This document shows, in pieces, positions 35,511 through 47,173 of a stretch of DNA of 64,000 bases. The position numbers were made by a program, and so were the translations under genes. How positions within the stretch are numbered: position 1 is the stretch's first letter; every line of letters starts with the position of its first letter. The stretch is from Gaeumannomyces sp. JS-464. Lineage: Eukaryota; Ascomycota; Sordariomycetes; Magnaporthales; Magnaporthaceae. The stretch spans positions 620,001 to 684,000 of the forward strand of contig NGZR01000001.1 of the NCBI GenBank assembly GCA_002197995.1, written 5' to 3'. The notes below the pieces were generated by a model that saw only the letters and a program-made list of their open reading frames with translations, did no database searches and was not told the origin of the DNA.

Positions 35511-36768
35511 ATGATAAACCCGGGCACCATGGAAACCTCTGAATCCGACAGAAAAGAGGCAGGCCTGATTACGCAGCTTTTACGCAATAGCAGCCTAGGC
35601 ATCCCTGGATCCAGCACGGCAAAGGCAGCCGTCGAGCCGACCATATCCCCGACAACCCCGACCACCGTGGACCTGCAGCCCCCACACAAAGGCAGTCTGG
35701 GCGTTACTAGACCCAGCCTTATCGTCGCCGAGTCCAGCATAACACAGTTAACCATGGCCCCGACATAGATTATTGCCGCCACGCCGTCTTCGGAACGGGG
35801 GAGCTCCTCGAGGCCATCCTGAGCAACCTCGACGTTCGCACCCTGCTGTTGTCCCAGCGCGTCTCCCGCACCTGGCACCAGACTATTGCGCACTCGCCAC
35901 CCCTCCAGCGACAGCTCTTCTTCCTGGCCGAGCACGCCGAATCTATCGAGCACATGACGACGCATCGCCGCCGCAACCCGCTCCTCGAGTAGGTTTTCAC
36001 CCCCTGGTTCGACGACGAGGGCCACTACTTCATCAATGACCGCCCTAACCCATTCGAGATCCTGTACAAGATCGACCCGCAACCCGGCGAGACACGCGCC
36101 GCCAGGCACCGGAGGTTGGCGTTCCTGCGCCGCGAGGCGTCGTGGCGCCGCATGCTGGTGCAGCAGCCGGCCTGCGAGCGGCTCGGCTTCATCCAGGACC
36201 CAGTCGGGCTGTTCCGGTCGCCGCCCCTGGGCGGCGTGCAGATGTTCCCGCTCCCCGAAAGCCGCTGGGTCGAGCGGCGCCGGCGCTGGGGGGCAAGAAC
36301 CAGTGGCGGACGGGGGGCAACCACGACGACGGCGGGTGGTGAGCGTGGGCCGGGCTGCCAGACGACGACCCGGATGCCCAGGGCCACGCGGTGGCTGGCG
36401 GCCGCCACAACAGCGGTGGCGTGCGCATGGGGGCAATGTACGACCTCATGCTCCGCTTCCAAGGCCACAAGGTCTTGCCCAGAACTGGATACCAGGTCGT
36501 CTGGCGCGAGCCAGCCGCGGAGAAGCCCGCGTTCCACACGCTTTGGCGATTCCGCGGCGACCACGGCGTCCTGTACCAGAGGGACTTTGGTCCCGAGGTG
36601 GGCATCGTCATTGTCCATGCGGGCAGTGATCCTTTCTCGCGGGACATGGAGGATGAGCGGCTGAAGCGAACGTGGGTCTGCGAGGGCACCGTGCTCGAGA
36701 GCAAGGACGCTGAGATGGAGTACAGGCACTGGCCGGGTCACGGTGCGAGCCCGGACGCGTGCAGGTAG
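35511..36768 (+). pseudogene. F-box protein, in-frame TAG and frame breaks
   Basis: After a Ser/Thr-rich N-terminus (from the ATG at 35511 or 35529) the frame changes near 35768. It then reads a clear F-box, ELLEAILSNLDVRTLLLSQ RVSRTWHQTI (about 35805-35890), followed by a helical region. At 35990-35992 a TAG interrupts NPLLE-stop-VFTPWFDDEGHY in an otherwise clean frame; CAG to TAG fits. The frame continues to about 36290, where another shift leads to a last block with MYDLMLRFQGHKVLPRTGYQ and WRFRGDHGVLYQRDFG ending near 36768. F-box proteins of this fungal group recruit substrates to SCF ubiquitin ligases; the target is unknown. With a stop and at least two shifts this copy looks dead or badly sequenced. 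Confidence 0.65.
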
Positions 36769-39397
36769 GAAATCTTTTGCGCTTGATCGCCTGTGGCAAG
36801 CGGCTGTGTGTCGAGAGGGTGGCAAGGACCGAATGCGCGAAAGGGATAGCGCGATAATAGGTAGAGACCGGGGGGGGGGGGGGGGGAGGCAGGGGACGCC
36901 AAGAGCTTTACCTAGGCGTGACGGTGCTACTCTATGACTGTGTTCATACTAGCAGAGGCTCGGTGATATCGCCCGAGGAGTCGCCGTTGTTACACCGGGG
37001 GGCATGGGTAACATGGCGCGCCGCGTGGATATCGAAATGGAGATCGGCCAGAAAAGACTGGCAGAAAACCAGGAAGCCTTGGTCCCAGCCCAGTCGTCAG
37101 TCTGTGCTCCCTCTTGGACGAGACGGGGGGAAAACAAGATCAGAAGACCAGGGATCAACGTGACCGATCTCCAGGGTACCCGCGTTTGAGCATCGGATCG
37201 AGGGCAAGGAGAGACGGAGAACCACGTTGTTGCTTGTGCGCTGTGTCCTTGTAGCTCGGGGTGTTTTCGATTCGAGGCGGGAGCACGCGCCTCTTGGATG
37301 GGAGAGAAAACAGGCCGCGACGAGGTCAGGGGTTGCACAGGCAGCTGGCGGCCATGGCACCAGCTAGGCCGTTTCCGGGTCACGGCGGGGGCAGCCTTGG
37401 TGCACTGCTGAGGGAGATGGATGTCGCTGCATCGGCCGCGATTTGGACGGCGGTCCGGGGCGGCATACATCGGGCTGGGCGTGATATTTCGGGTGGTCCT
37501 GGCGGCGGGACGGCACACGTAGGGACACAATCTTGGTTCTTGATTGGACGGCTCTTTTCACAGGTAGGCATCCTCGCAATTCGGGGGGGGGGAAGGGGCG
37601 GCTGGGCGGCTCCCTCGCCGGGTTGGGCGGGTGCTGGCTGCTGCGCTTGCGGGCCGGTCTTGGCACTGGGATTTTTTGCTTTCAACTCCATCGCGGCGTG
37701 CTGGGCTCGACGACGCTGGTGTGCACGGCACAGCTCCCATCTCCCTGTACCCGTCCTGGTCCCCGTCGCCGATCTCCTTCCCGGATGAGACAGACCATGG
37801 ACACAAAAGTAAGTCGGGAAAATACACCATCGCCTTTGGCCCGGATATCCGCCGAGCAGAAAAGCAAGAAGCCCCCCTGGTCCCTACAGCGGCACATGGA
37901 CGCCGACGACGCCGGTTGTGGGATCGACGGGAGTTGCCTTGGAACTATTGCTTTTTTCCGACTTTTCTCTCTCCAAATCGCCCCGTTTCTCCCCTCCTCG
38001 CTCAGCCCTCGACGCGACTATCGACGGCTAACCCAGCCTAGCGCCAGCCGCCCGACGAAATCGGCTCATTTCCTCTCTTTTAATTTTTTCTCCTCTCGGG
38101 CAAGGCGCCGCCCTGGCCCCTGGCTAGCACCAAGCCTCAGTCCAAACGGCCAATCAGCCCGTGGCGTCCAACGGTACGACGCTCGGATGCGATCCCTAGC
38201 CGACGGCGAGGCCTGGGATTTGAAGATGTCCCTGGCGTGGCCTGAATGGCGGCCCTCGGTGCCGTGCCCCGCATGCATTATCGAATACACAGCGCTCATC
38301 TCCCTTGGACTCGCCGCGGCGGGATATTGCTCGGCAAGCAGGACGTCCCCATCTATTCGTCCGGATCCAGCGTGCATTGCATTGCAGCAGCAGCGGCCCA
38401 TGTCCAGCTGCTGTGCTGCCGTGGTGGGGGTCTGAGCACTGCGTACCATGTGTGGTCAGGCAGCGAGTTTGAGCGCATGCAGCCTCTACGTAGTAGGTTT
38501 CCCTCTTCCATCCTTCTTGGCTTGAAACTTGACAGCCGGACAGACGCCAACACCACCTGCACGGACCCTGTGCTGCCTCTTGTTATGCATCCCGCCCTGC
38601 GTGCAGAGCCCAAGCGCAGGCAAAAAGGGAGCAGGCCGGCCAATGGTAGGCAGCATGATCCACGTGCGTCACTGTTTCTTTTCACCAAGGTACACAAAGA
38701 CAGTTCCTGACTGAGAAACCACGCCATCGCCAGGAAATTCCAGCCAAGCCAGCTCCAGCTCCAGTTCCGGCCGAGGAAACGTCGGCATGTCACGCAGACG
38801 CACGCACAGAGGCAGGCAGGGGGCCACCGCGTCCTGGGCGTTCGAGTACACACCCCCTGGCTAGCGGTTGCGCCAGCCCAAAGCCACATCCCGTCAAAAT
38901 ACCAAAGGGATTTGGAGCGAACCTGTCTCAAATTACGATCTGTCGGCCCCGAGCCTTAGGGCCACCTCCCTGTCACAAGATGTAAGCACCATCTGGCTTA
39001 CCGACCGTTCCGCGGTGCTGCAACATGGTACATCGAGCAGGTAGCCAGGGGTGCCTGTATGAGGGGAGGTGACGTGCAAGACGTCGCACCGGGCACAAGC
39101 GCTCGATCCGGGGGGCATCGCAAGTTCTCTACGTATACAACCAGCTCGTTCGCACCCCTCCTGCTCCTGGGCCCTTTCTGCCTGTCTTGTCGCCGCCACC
39201 CGCACTCCTCCCGCGCGCCTCGCTCTTCTAGCCGTCCTCCGGTTCCCACGTGTTTTGCGCTGTCCAGCCCAGAACAGCAGCCGAGGCTAGAACACTCTGA
39301 GAGCCCACCTTGCCCTTTGGCCCTGCTCCCTGAACAGTGAACACCAAGCACCAAGGCGTCGGATCACAGCCGGAAGCCCCTTCGGCTCATACTCAAG
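36769..39397. other. 2.6 kb GC-rich intergenic, G17 tract
   Basis: No supportable gene. There is a run of 17 G at 36870-36886. Frames on both strands are Pro-, Arg- or Ala-rich and overlap freely, which points to base composition rather than coding. The last ~300 bases before 39398 are pyrimidine-rich, as in fungal promoters, and presumably drive the RGS gene. Confidence 0.5.
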
Positions 39398-41104
39398 ATG
39401 CCTGTCCCGTCGTGGATGGTGTGGTACAAGAAGCCCGAGTACAGGGACATCAAGGAATACTCGGTCCAGATCAGCACAGGACAGCGCTGCTTCAGTCCCG
39501 ATGGCCGCGCGAGGCTTGCCATCCCCGGCCGTCTGCGTCTGGAGAGGATTCTGGCGAACAAGACATGTAAGACCGTCTCTCTGGAGCTCCGTGCCGAGCA
39601 AAGATGACCGCGATAACTAATCTGGCTTTCTCGCGATACAGGTAGCCCAATGTCACTCTACGACTTCTACATGTATCTTAAATACATCGAGTTCTCGCCA
39701 GAAAACCTAGAGTTCTACGTCTGGTTCAAGAACTACGAGCTTGCCTACGCCAAGGCCGTGAAGAACAAGCCTGCCCAGGAGCGCACCGAGAATGAACTAG
39801 AAGTCATCGACCCAGCACCAGAGTCGAGGGAAGGCAGCGTATTTACGCAAGTGCTCGAGAAGCTGCCTTCGGTAAACATGTCGCAGATGTCGGGACCCTG
39901 AGATGGGTAAGTCCCCCTTGCTTTGCCGCCGCCGGCTTGTTTATCCCACGACTAACAACGGTGCTCGCTGCCTCCAGGCCCTGACACACTAGCACACATC
40001 GCCCACCTCATCAGCCTGAACGTCACTCTGTGCGCAACCGTGGATGGCATGGGCGACTTCATGCCGCCGCAGCCAAAGTGCGCCGGCGGCAAGTGCCTGG
40101 CCCCGAAGCCGGGCAGCAGCGACGCCTCATTGGCCACCTCGTCGGCCGCCTCGTCGTCGCTCTTCACTCCCAACCTGGGCCCCAGCGCCGAGCTGCGCGC
40201 CGTCATCAAGACCTACCTTCTGCCCGGCTCCGAGAAGGAGCTCAACATACCGTCCTCGATGCGCAACACGGCCCTGCACGCTCTGCACAAGCACCAAGAA
40301 CGCGCCGCCTCCGTCTCGGCCTCAGCCGCGTCAACATCATCGTCCATGTCCCCGGAAGCCGCCGAGACTGCCGGCTACATCGACCCGGAGCTGCTGCGCC
40401 CGCTGGCCGACCACGCGTACATGCTGCTCAAGAACTGCTCGCACCGCAACTTTGTCCGCCTCGGCGTCTCCAACGGCACCTACGAGACGGTCTGCGTCGC
40501 CACCGCCCTGGGCATCGTGCTCACCGTGGCCGGGTTCCTTCTGCTGCTCCTGCGCGCCCTCTACCCGGGCACAGGCACCCACTCACGCTGGGAGGCGTTT
40601 GCCGCCTGGCCGCTGTGGTGGGTCGGCATGTCGCTCGTGCTGTCGGGCCTGAGGGGCAGCTGCTTCTTCCTGCTGCTCTTCTCGCGCCGCCAGCCGCTTC
40701 CGTGGGAGCGGTTCGACGACGGCGACGGCATCGAGCACCCCGGCAGCAACGGCAACAGCGGCGGCGGGAACGGCAGCAGCAAGAACACCACCTCCAGCAC
40801 CAGCAGCAGCGGCAGCAGCACCAACTCACCCAGCACCGGCGCCCCCAACAAGATCACCAAGTCCAACCCCGCCGCCGCGGCCGTGGTCGCGCCGGTCGAG
40901 GTCCGCCGCAAGAAGAAGAACCCGATCCTCAGGGTCCTGTCGAGGCTGATGATCTTTGACCGCAAGCTCAAGGTCAAGGACGAGCACCTGCGCCGCCTGC
41001 AGACCAAGATCGTCGTCCAGAGCCTGGTCAGCGGCGCCGTGTTTGCGACCATGGGCGTCCTGCTGTTCCTTTGGCTGCCGGTCTGGACCGAGACGGTTCG
41101 TTGA
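39398..41104 (+). CDS. RGS-domain protein with C-terminal membrane segments
   Basis: Would act as a GTPase accelerator for heterotrimeric G-alpha at a membrane. Exon 1 starts at 39398 (MPVPSWMVWYKKPEYRDIKE) and ends at 39566. Exon 2 from about 39642 carries the RGS helix block SPMSLYDFYMYLKYIEFSPE NLEFYVWFKNYE; the intron rebuilds the Cys before it. Exon 3 from about 39978 has the second RGS part (LLRPLADHAYMLLKNCSHRN F), two hydrophobic segments (VCVATALGIVLTVAGFLLLL; WPLWWVGMSLVLSGL), a Ser/Asn/Gly-rich loop, a basic stretch and a last membrane segment before 41104. An N-terminal RGS domain with about three C-terminal membrane helices resembles fungal RgsD/Rax1-type regulators. Exon 2 hits a TGA at 39899 just before a GTAAGT donor; removing one C there restores the join to GPDTLAHIAHLIS, so one base error or mutation is likely. 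Confidence 0.75.
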
Positions 41105-41501
41105 TGGGGTAGGGAAGTGGCTTCATGTGTATGTATTTATTATGTCTCCTGTACTCCGTTTTTAGTTTCTCCTTCTTTGGTTTTGGCTTTCCGTGTTTCT
41201 AGATACCTCTGCCTGCCGAGTTGTTCGTCATGCTTTATATCTTCTTCCTGTACAACTTAACTCGCTGATCCTGTGCTTGGCGTTTAGCCTTTAATCTACT
41301 TTACTTTGGGTGATCTCCTGAGTTGCCAGTATGCTACCGAAAAACGCCCCTTAAAGCTTCCTGGATTTTTAACCAAAGACTTTATAGTCTGCTTGTCTGT
41401 TGCTTGTGAATGGCTTGTAACAACCTGGAGGGGGGTGAATGTGGCCTTGACGTGCTCGAAAAGGGGTGAAGCACCCCGCATCGCAACATTTTCGATCAGT
41501 A

Positions 41502-41626
41502 CGCGAAAAAGGGAAGAGGGGAAAGGAAGAAAAGGAAAAGAAAGAGAACAAAAAAGGGGAAGAGGAAGAGAGGAAGGAAAGAAGAGGAAAACGAAAACGA
41601 AAACGAAGAGGAAAAGGAAAGGTTCC
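41502..41626. repeat. Polypurine tract
   Basis: About 125 bases of almost pure A and G on the plus strand, including several GAAAAC and AGAGGAA repeats, within the stretch between the RGS gene and the gene at 41887. Simple-sequence DNA. A complementary pyrimidine-rich patch (about 41765-41805) follows nearer the next start. Confidence 0.8.
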
Positions 41627-41886
41627 ACTCGTTGCCTTTGATTCGCCCTGCTCTCAACAACCTTGGTAGCCCACAGGAAGACAGTGCAAACAGAAAAAAA
41701 AAAAAATTGTTCAACGCGCACCTCTGCCGCCCCGGCTTGACAACAGAAGCACCTCCCCACCTTTCTTCTTCTTCTTTTTCTTGTTTCTCTTTTTTTCAAA
41801 GGGCACTTCTCTAGTACCGCCACGCAACGTTCTTTCACAACCACGCCAATCTCAAAACGCCCTTCTTTTCTAGGTTCACGGCCGCA

Positions 41887-44038
41887 ATGGCCGAAGACGA
41901 GGTTGCGAGACCGCGCGAGGCCACCGCGCAAGCTGAGCGCCGGGCCTCCGACAACATGCAACGCCGACGTCAAGAGGGCCAACGTCGACGTGAAGAGGAG
42001 CAACGCGGGCGCGGACGAGCCGAAGGACCGCAACCACTGGAGCGTTTTTTTCAGATGCTAGGAGAATTACGGCCGCAACCACTGTGGCATTATCTTGAAG
42101 CCTGTCACTCCTTCAATCTTGCCATCCAGGTAGTCACCCGTCGTCTGGCCACCCAAAGCGACACGGCCAATGCCTTCGGCCACATTTACCCCCAGCGAAT
42201 CGCCAAATGGCGCAGCTTTCCAGCAAAGCAGAAGCAGATATGGGGAAAGCTCTCGAACCCGGCCTTCGCCCGTACTCCCCTTTTCCCATCCTCACACCAG
42301 CTTGAGTATGTAAAGTCTTTGATCGACCCAATCAGCAGCGAGAAAGGCCTCCTCTACTTCGAACGCATCATCGTTGAGGATGCGGTGCGTACGCTGCTAA
42401 AAGCACTGTCCGAAAACCCGCAACTCCGAGACTCACTTGGCCTACGGGAGACCGCGACGTCCGGGATACACAAGGGTACGGGGGAAGGCCACCGAGCGGG
42501 CCAGCATTGCGTGTACAGGACGGCATACGGCGCCAACATCCCGATGATGGCCATCGACTACAAGGCGCCCACACAAGCTGACCCAGGACGAAAGTCGTCA
42601 CCGGGTTGGCATCCGAGAGTCCGGCCAGGACAAGACGTGATCAACAAGGGACACAAGGGTTCGCCCTCGCGGTCGAGGGCGCGTCGCCGCCGCCGCCGTC
42701 ACCCAGCTATTCTCCTACATGGTCAGCAAGGGCGGTACAGTAGTGGATATCGTCTGGTACGGGACAAGCGTGTGTCTTTCTCTATATCCCTGACGACCCC
42801 AGTCAGGGTCTTGTACCACGGTGTGCGTGCCGAACCTGGACATCGTCGATGGCGACGAGGACAGGCTGTCAGTCGCACGGCTGGTCGCGCAGGGTCCTTG
42901 CCTTCGGTCCTCCAGGCCGTCCGTCGCCACCGCCGCCACAGTCCTGGCACGACGCCGCCGAACCGTCGAGGGTCGTGGGAGGTGGAGTGTTCGAAGCTAT
43001 GCGTGAGCGAAATCCCACAGGCGGTCCGCGAGGCCAAAGAAGGCGCTGCCACATACAACCCAAGCGCTCGCGAGGCTTTACTCGCTCGCCAATCGGGACT
43101 AGATTACGCAGCAAGCAGCCTGGCGTCGAGTCCGCTGCACGAGACGAGGGCGATGACGGGGTCGTCGTTATTCTGACGAGGAGTCTGACGTAGGACACCC
43201 CGACTTCTCTGCCGGCGCGGCCGCCACGTCGGGCCCAAGCTCTGGGGAGGGAAGAGGTGGGGGAAGGGGAAGGCGGCCGGGCAGTACGGGACCGGCCCTA
43301 CTGCACCCACCAGTGTCTCATAGGGCGTTGCGCTTGGGGGCCGATGGACCAGTCCTGCCCGAACGCGCCGTTGTCACGGGGCAGGTCACATCGGCCGCGA
43401 CGACTTTCTGCGTCGTTCTGTCGCGAACAGCTGGCCCGTGACCGCGGCCGCGACGCGGACTCCGTGCCGCTCTATCTCGCCGGAGCCGTCGGGTCGCTCT
43501 TCAAGGTCCGGCTGGTCGTGCCCACGGGTACACGCTGTGTTGCCAAGGGCGTCGAGCCAGGAAATCTCGACCGTCTGCAGCACGAGGAGATCTACGACCG
43601 GCGTCTCTGCTATCCAGGGCAGGCACGTCCCCGTATGCCTCGGCCTGATGGACCTGGGCCTCCGTTCTACTGCGACGGCCGCGTTTTCGAGCACGTCCTG
43701 CTGCTCAGCTGGGCCGGGCGGCCGCTGCACAAGTGCGTCGACCAGGTCGACGAGGCGGCCGCCGTCGACGCAGTCACTACGGCCTATACCGAGCTCCATC
43801 GGCTCGGGGTCCGCCACCGCGACGCGGCATGCGCAACGTCTTGTACGACCGAGGAGGAGGCCTCATGGTGGTCGTCGACTTCGAGAGGGCAGAGGTCCGC
43901 AGTTCTGGCGCGCCCAGCCCAAGCGGCCAAAACCCAAAGAGGAAGAGGGGACGACCACAGGCGCGAGGCAAGGATCCATTCGCGGAGGAGCTGCGATTGG
44001 TCGTGAGGGACGTCTTGCGCTGCTATGAGCGACACTGA
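41887..44038 (+). pseudogene. Kinase-like protein with possible nuclease-type motif, decayed
   Basis: This resembles a large, lineage-expanded Sordariomycete family. From the ATG at 41887 comes a charged coiled-coil (repeated Arg/Glu, about 41900-42030), then a helical domain (IYPQRIAKWRSFPAKQKQIW), then a middle domain with CVYRTAYGANIPMMAIDYKA P. In relatives this reads VIEYKAPHKL; the D/E-x-K fits, but does not prove, a PD-(D/E)XK-like fold. Further on are traces of VTQLFSYMV and FLYIPDDPS in changing frames. The C-terminal part (about 43295 on) begins with a CTHQC...CPN element, then a kinase-like lobe with LGVRHRDA-MRNVLYD (catalytic-loop HRD...N) and VVVDFERAE (DFE in place of DFG). At least five frame shifts are needed, one inside the catalytic loop near 43828, so this copy is decayed or poorly sequenced. 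The substrate and role of the family are unknown. Confidence 0.6.
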
Positions 44039-44431
44039 GGTGGCGGCGCTGGGGGGGGTGTCCGGGAACAACTGCACCGCACGCGCCCATTTCCCATTTT
44101 CATCGGAGCGAGGCCAAATCTAAGGCAACAAGCGGAACCTGTTGCTGTTCTTTTCGTGTTCTTTTCCTTTCTTTGTGTTGTTCTTCCCGTCACGTCTCCT
44201 ATTCCCTTTCCGGTGGTTATCCCTGTCAACATTCTCCACGCACCTGCTTCCAGACCCACGGGTTGGGTGTCCTAGGAGCGAATCCGAGGTGGTGGGAATG
44301 GAACTGCGGTCAAAGTCTCCAGCACGAGGCGTCCAACCCCGATGCTCCTGCGATTCTTCCTCAGTCGTCGCACATGGACACACCGCTCTCATTCCTCTCC
44401 ACGAGCCCAAAGTTCGCGATTTATCATACGA

Positions 44432-45365
44432 ATGGAAAGACTTCAGCGGCGCCCAGAAGCTCCGGAAGTACCCGAAGCGCCGTCCTCGCTCAGATTCCGA
44501 AATTACGTAGGCGGCGGCACCGAAGGCGTGGTGCTCCGCGCTCGAACAGAAGATGACAAGGAAGTGGCGGTGAAGATTGTAAGGACGACGACCCCAACAT
44601 ACCCGTGTTTCCGAGTCGGGGCTATTCGCTGACCACCTCTGTTAGTATTTTCACAACGAGCAGCCGGAGCCAATACGGGGGACCAAGCGCCTCTTTGCCT
44701 TTGAACGGGAATGCCGCAACTGCGCGGTCCTGGAATTGATCTCGACCAGCCTGCGGGAGGCCGCCGCGAGCGATAGCCCGATTCTCCTCCACCCGAGACC
44801 CAAGACCCGCAGAGACGCCATCAGTAACCTCCGAGCGTTCTCGAGCGACTACGGCGCCAAGTACCGATCCGACACCCCCGAAGGCTTCGAGACCGTGGTT
44901 CCTACGGCCCATATCAACAATTGCCTGGGCTGGACGCAGCTGGATGGCGATCAAGCCTGGGCTCTGTTCGGCAGGCTGAGGGTGGACCACCGGGACTTGA
45001 CGAGGCTCCCGTGGTACTTCGCCATGGTCTACGAGTTCGTTCCCCAGGGGGTTCAGCAAGAAGATGTGGTCCGGGCACAGTACGACTTTTTTTATTCGGC
45101 AGGGTTTGTTTGTGCGCCATACAAAAGCGACAACTGGCGCGGCCCTGGCGTTCTGGTGGACCTGGCCGACTTGGTGCTGCCGTTGGCCCCGGAGTGGAAA
45201 GTGTATGATTATGACGAAGGGTTGAGAAGGAATGTGGGAAGTACTGTCTGGAGTAACCAACCACACATCAACGAAACAGTAGCGTTGTCGTTGTCGTTCC
45301 ATGGAGTGACGGGGGCCGAGCGCACTTTGGTGACTCCTGCCTCGTGTTCACAGAAGGGAAGATAG
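44432..45365 (+). CDS. Small protein-kinase-like (Fta2-type) protein
   Basis: Two exons, 44432-44578 and 44646-45365, with a GTAAGG donor and TTAG acceptor; 288 residues, intact. The N-lobe shows a Gly-rich loop GGGTEGVV followed by VAVKI, whose Lys matches the ATP-binding Lys of kinases. Then come FERECRNCAVLEL, a conserved HINNCLGWTQLDGDQAWALF, WYFAMVYEFVP and NWRGPGVLVDLADLV. No HRD or DFG is seen, so it is likely a degenerate kinase fold. Its shape recalls fungal proteins annotated with the Fta2 (Sim4 complex subunit) domain; that label is my inference. It follows the decayed kinase-like gene by about 390 bp on the same strand. A broken paralogue lies at 59783-60680. Confidence 0.6.
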
Positions 45366-47101
45366 CGTGGAACTAGTAATTACACGCTGGCCTTTATATC
45401 ACAAGTGTAATGGCTCAAGCCCGCTAGTAGCCGGGCCGCCCAAGGGTACTCCAATCCAACTTACTTACTATCCTGCTGTGAAGTTGATGGATATTTTTAC
45501 TCGTTGGGGATCTCGCACTTTTAAGCCAAAGGTGCCTCGCGAACAGTACGGAATGGTTATAATTTTCAACCGCATGCAGTTTCTTGACTCGAGGCTGATC
45601 GGCCTTGGGCATGGTATACACACCCTCTAGGACAAGCTTGGTGAACTGCAGGGGACCCTCTGGCTCTATATACACGGGTACGCCGCAGTGATCGGGAGTC
45701 TATACAAGGTGCAAGCACCGAGGCGTCGGCGGAGGCGCGCCAGTCGACCTGCGCGTTTGGCCACAGCAATGCTGCGCGCACCCCCGGGCCCTGGGCCGCG
45801 CACACGGGGCTCGGCGAGGCGCCGGGGGACGCCGTCTGGGAGTCTTTTCTTCCTCGGGTGGGTACCTGGACTTTCTCGGGTCTTCTCCTGAAAGAACAAC
45901 TCGGACGGCCAGGCAGGCCCCTCGACCTCTTGTTTGCTACCCACTAGTAGGGTCAAAGCACGGTGCCAGGCTTTAAAGCCAAGGTCAGTGGGGCAGCCTC
46001 CAACATAAAATCTGCCCGCGTAGTGTAGCGGTATCTCACGGCCCTTAGGGAACACCACCTGGGGGCTGTATAAGCAGCTCTGTAGTCTACCTACTAAAAT
46101 TCTCTCAGAGCTTTCCGGGTAGTTTTTTTCGTTGGCAAGCCCCACTGAAACGGCCGCTTTATCAAACCTCCACCGAATAGCTCCAGGTACCTGTTTGCTC
46201 TTTTCATTAGCTTTAGGTCCAGGTTACCTAACACACTCAGAGCGCCCGGGCTCAAGTTTCTTTTCAAACATCGTTTTTGTCTTCTCTTTTTTTTTTTTTT
46301 GCCAGATTTTTTCTTTTCAGTATGGGACCTTAAGCCCTCCCCGTGAATAGAGGAAAAACGAAAGAGGAACGTCTAGCACCACTAATCTGTGACACCACCT
46401 TTCCGGGTGGACAACGGCCTTTTGAAAGGATCCTCGGCTGTGCGGAAACGACCTTACTAAGCTGCGGGAGCGCTTGCCATAGGGCCAATCCCCATCGCCC
46501 CTTGCGCCAACCCTCCCTCTCCTCGACAGGTCGTCGGGCTCCGTCGTCGAAGAGGCGGAGATTTGTGGTAGATGCGCCAGAACCGAGGCTTGGGTCGCAT
46601 GCTGACCTCGATATCTCTCGGGCAAGAAGCAGGAGAGTTCTCTGGGAGGTGGGGGTCATTGAACGGGCCAGTCCAGGTTTTGGGTGCCTCGAAAGCACCC
46701 GCCGAGCGAGGGGCCCGTTGCTATCCGTCGAGCTCCTGCATGACCGATGCCTGGGCTGGCGGGCGATATGTTCCCGTACGGCCATGACATCATCAACGTC
46801 CCCGGTGTTAAAGCTTGGCTGTGTGGTGTGGGAAGCAGCCATCGAGGCCTCAAATACTGCTTCTGCAGGGAAGCCAGGTTAGCGATGCTTGGGTGCCGCT
46901 AGGCCTAGCCAGCAGCAATAGCCCTGGGCCCGGCGCGGGTCCTCTGGCTTGGTGGCTGACAAAGCTTGTCTCGCCTGCAGGAGGGCTGGGATTCCTGATA
47001 TAAAAAAAGCCCTGCCGCACAAACCCCAAAATGATGGATGACAGGATCAAGGGGAAAAACAGGAGCAAAAAAAGCAAAGGAAAGCCTCCCAAAAAGTTAG
47101 C
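45366..47101. other. Intergenic with tRNA-like fragment
   Basis: At 46015-46050 sequence like the 5' half of a tRNA (box A TAGTGTAGCGG at 46021-46031, close to tRNA-Gly) appears with no T-arm after it, so it is a relic. A minus-strand stretch (45675-45424) reads MYIEPEGPLQFTKLVLEGVY and could be an orphan exon ending at GTAAGT. A plus-strand frame at 46343-46882 is unconvincing. Nothing else is supportable. Confidence 0.4.
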
Positions 47102-47173
47102 TAGCAACTCTTGGTTTCGATCCAAGGACCTCCGGGTTATGAGCCCGGCGCGCTTCCCCTGCGCCAAGTTGCT
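47102..47173 (-). tRNA. tRNA-Met (CAT), initiator type
   Basis: Folds as a complete 72-nt cloverleaf without intron. Acceptor AGCAACT pairs with AGTTGCT. The D-arm region is TGGCGCAGGGGAAGCGCG, the anticodon arm CCGGGCTCATAACCCGG with anticodon CAT, and the T-arm CTTGG-ATCGAAA-CCAAG. The A-starting acceptor and the ATCGAAA T-loop in place of TTCGA are marks of eukaryotic initiator tRNA. A run of five T follows on the transcribed strand (47092-47096), a polymerase III terminator. Confidence 0.93.

Noticed and set aside
40030..40959. 309-codon frame rich in Gln, Arg and His
   Set aside because: It is a shifted frame of RGS exon 3; the His/Gln runs come from reading Ser/Asn codons out of frame.
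46343..46882. 179-codon plus-strand frame
   Set aside because: An equally long antisense frame of similar quality exists and neither has a recognisable domain.
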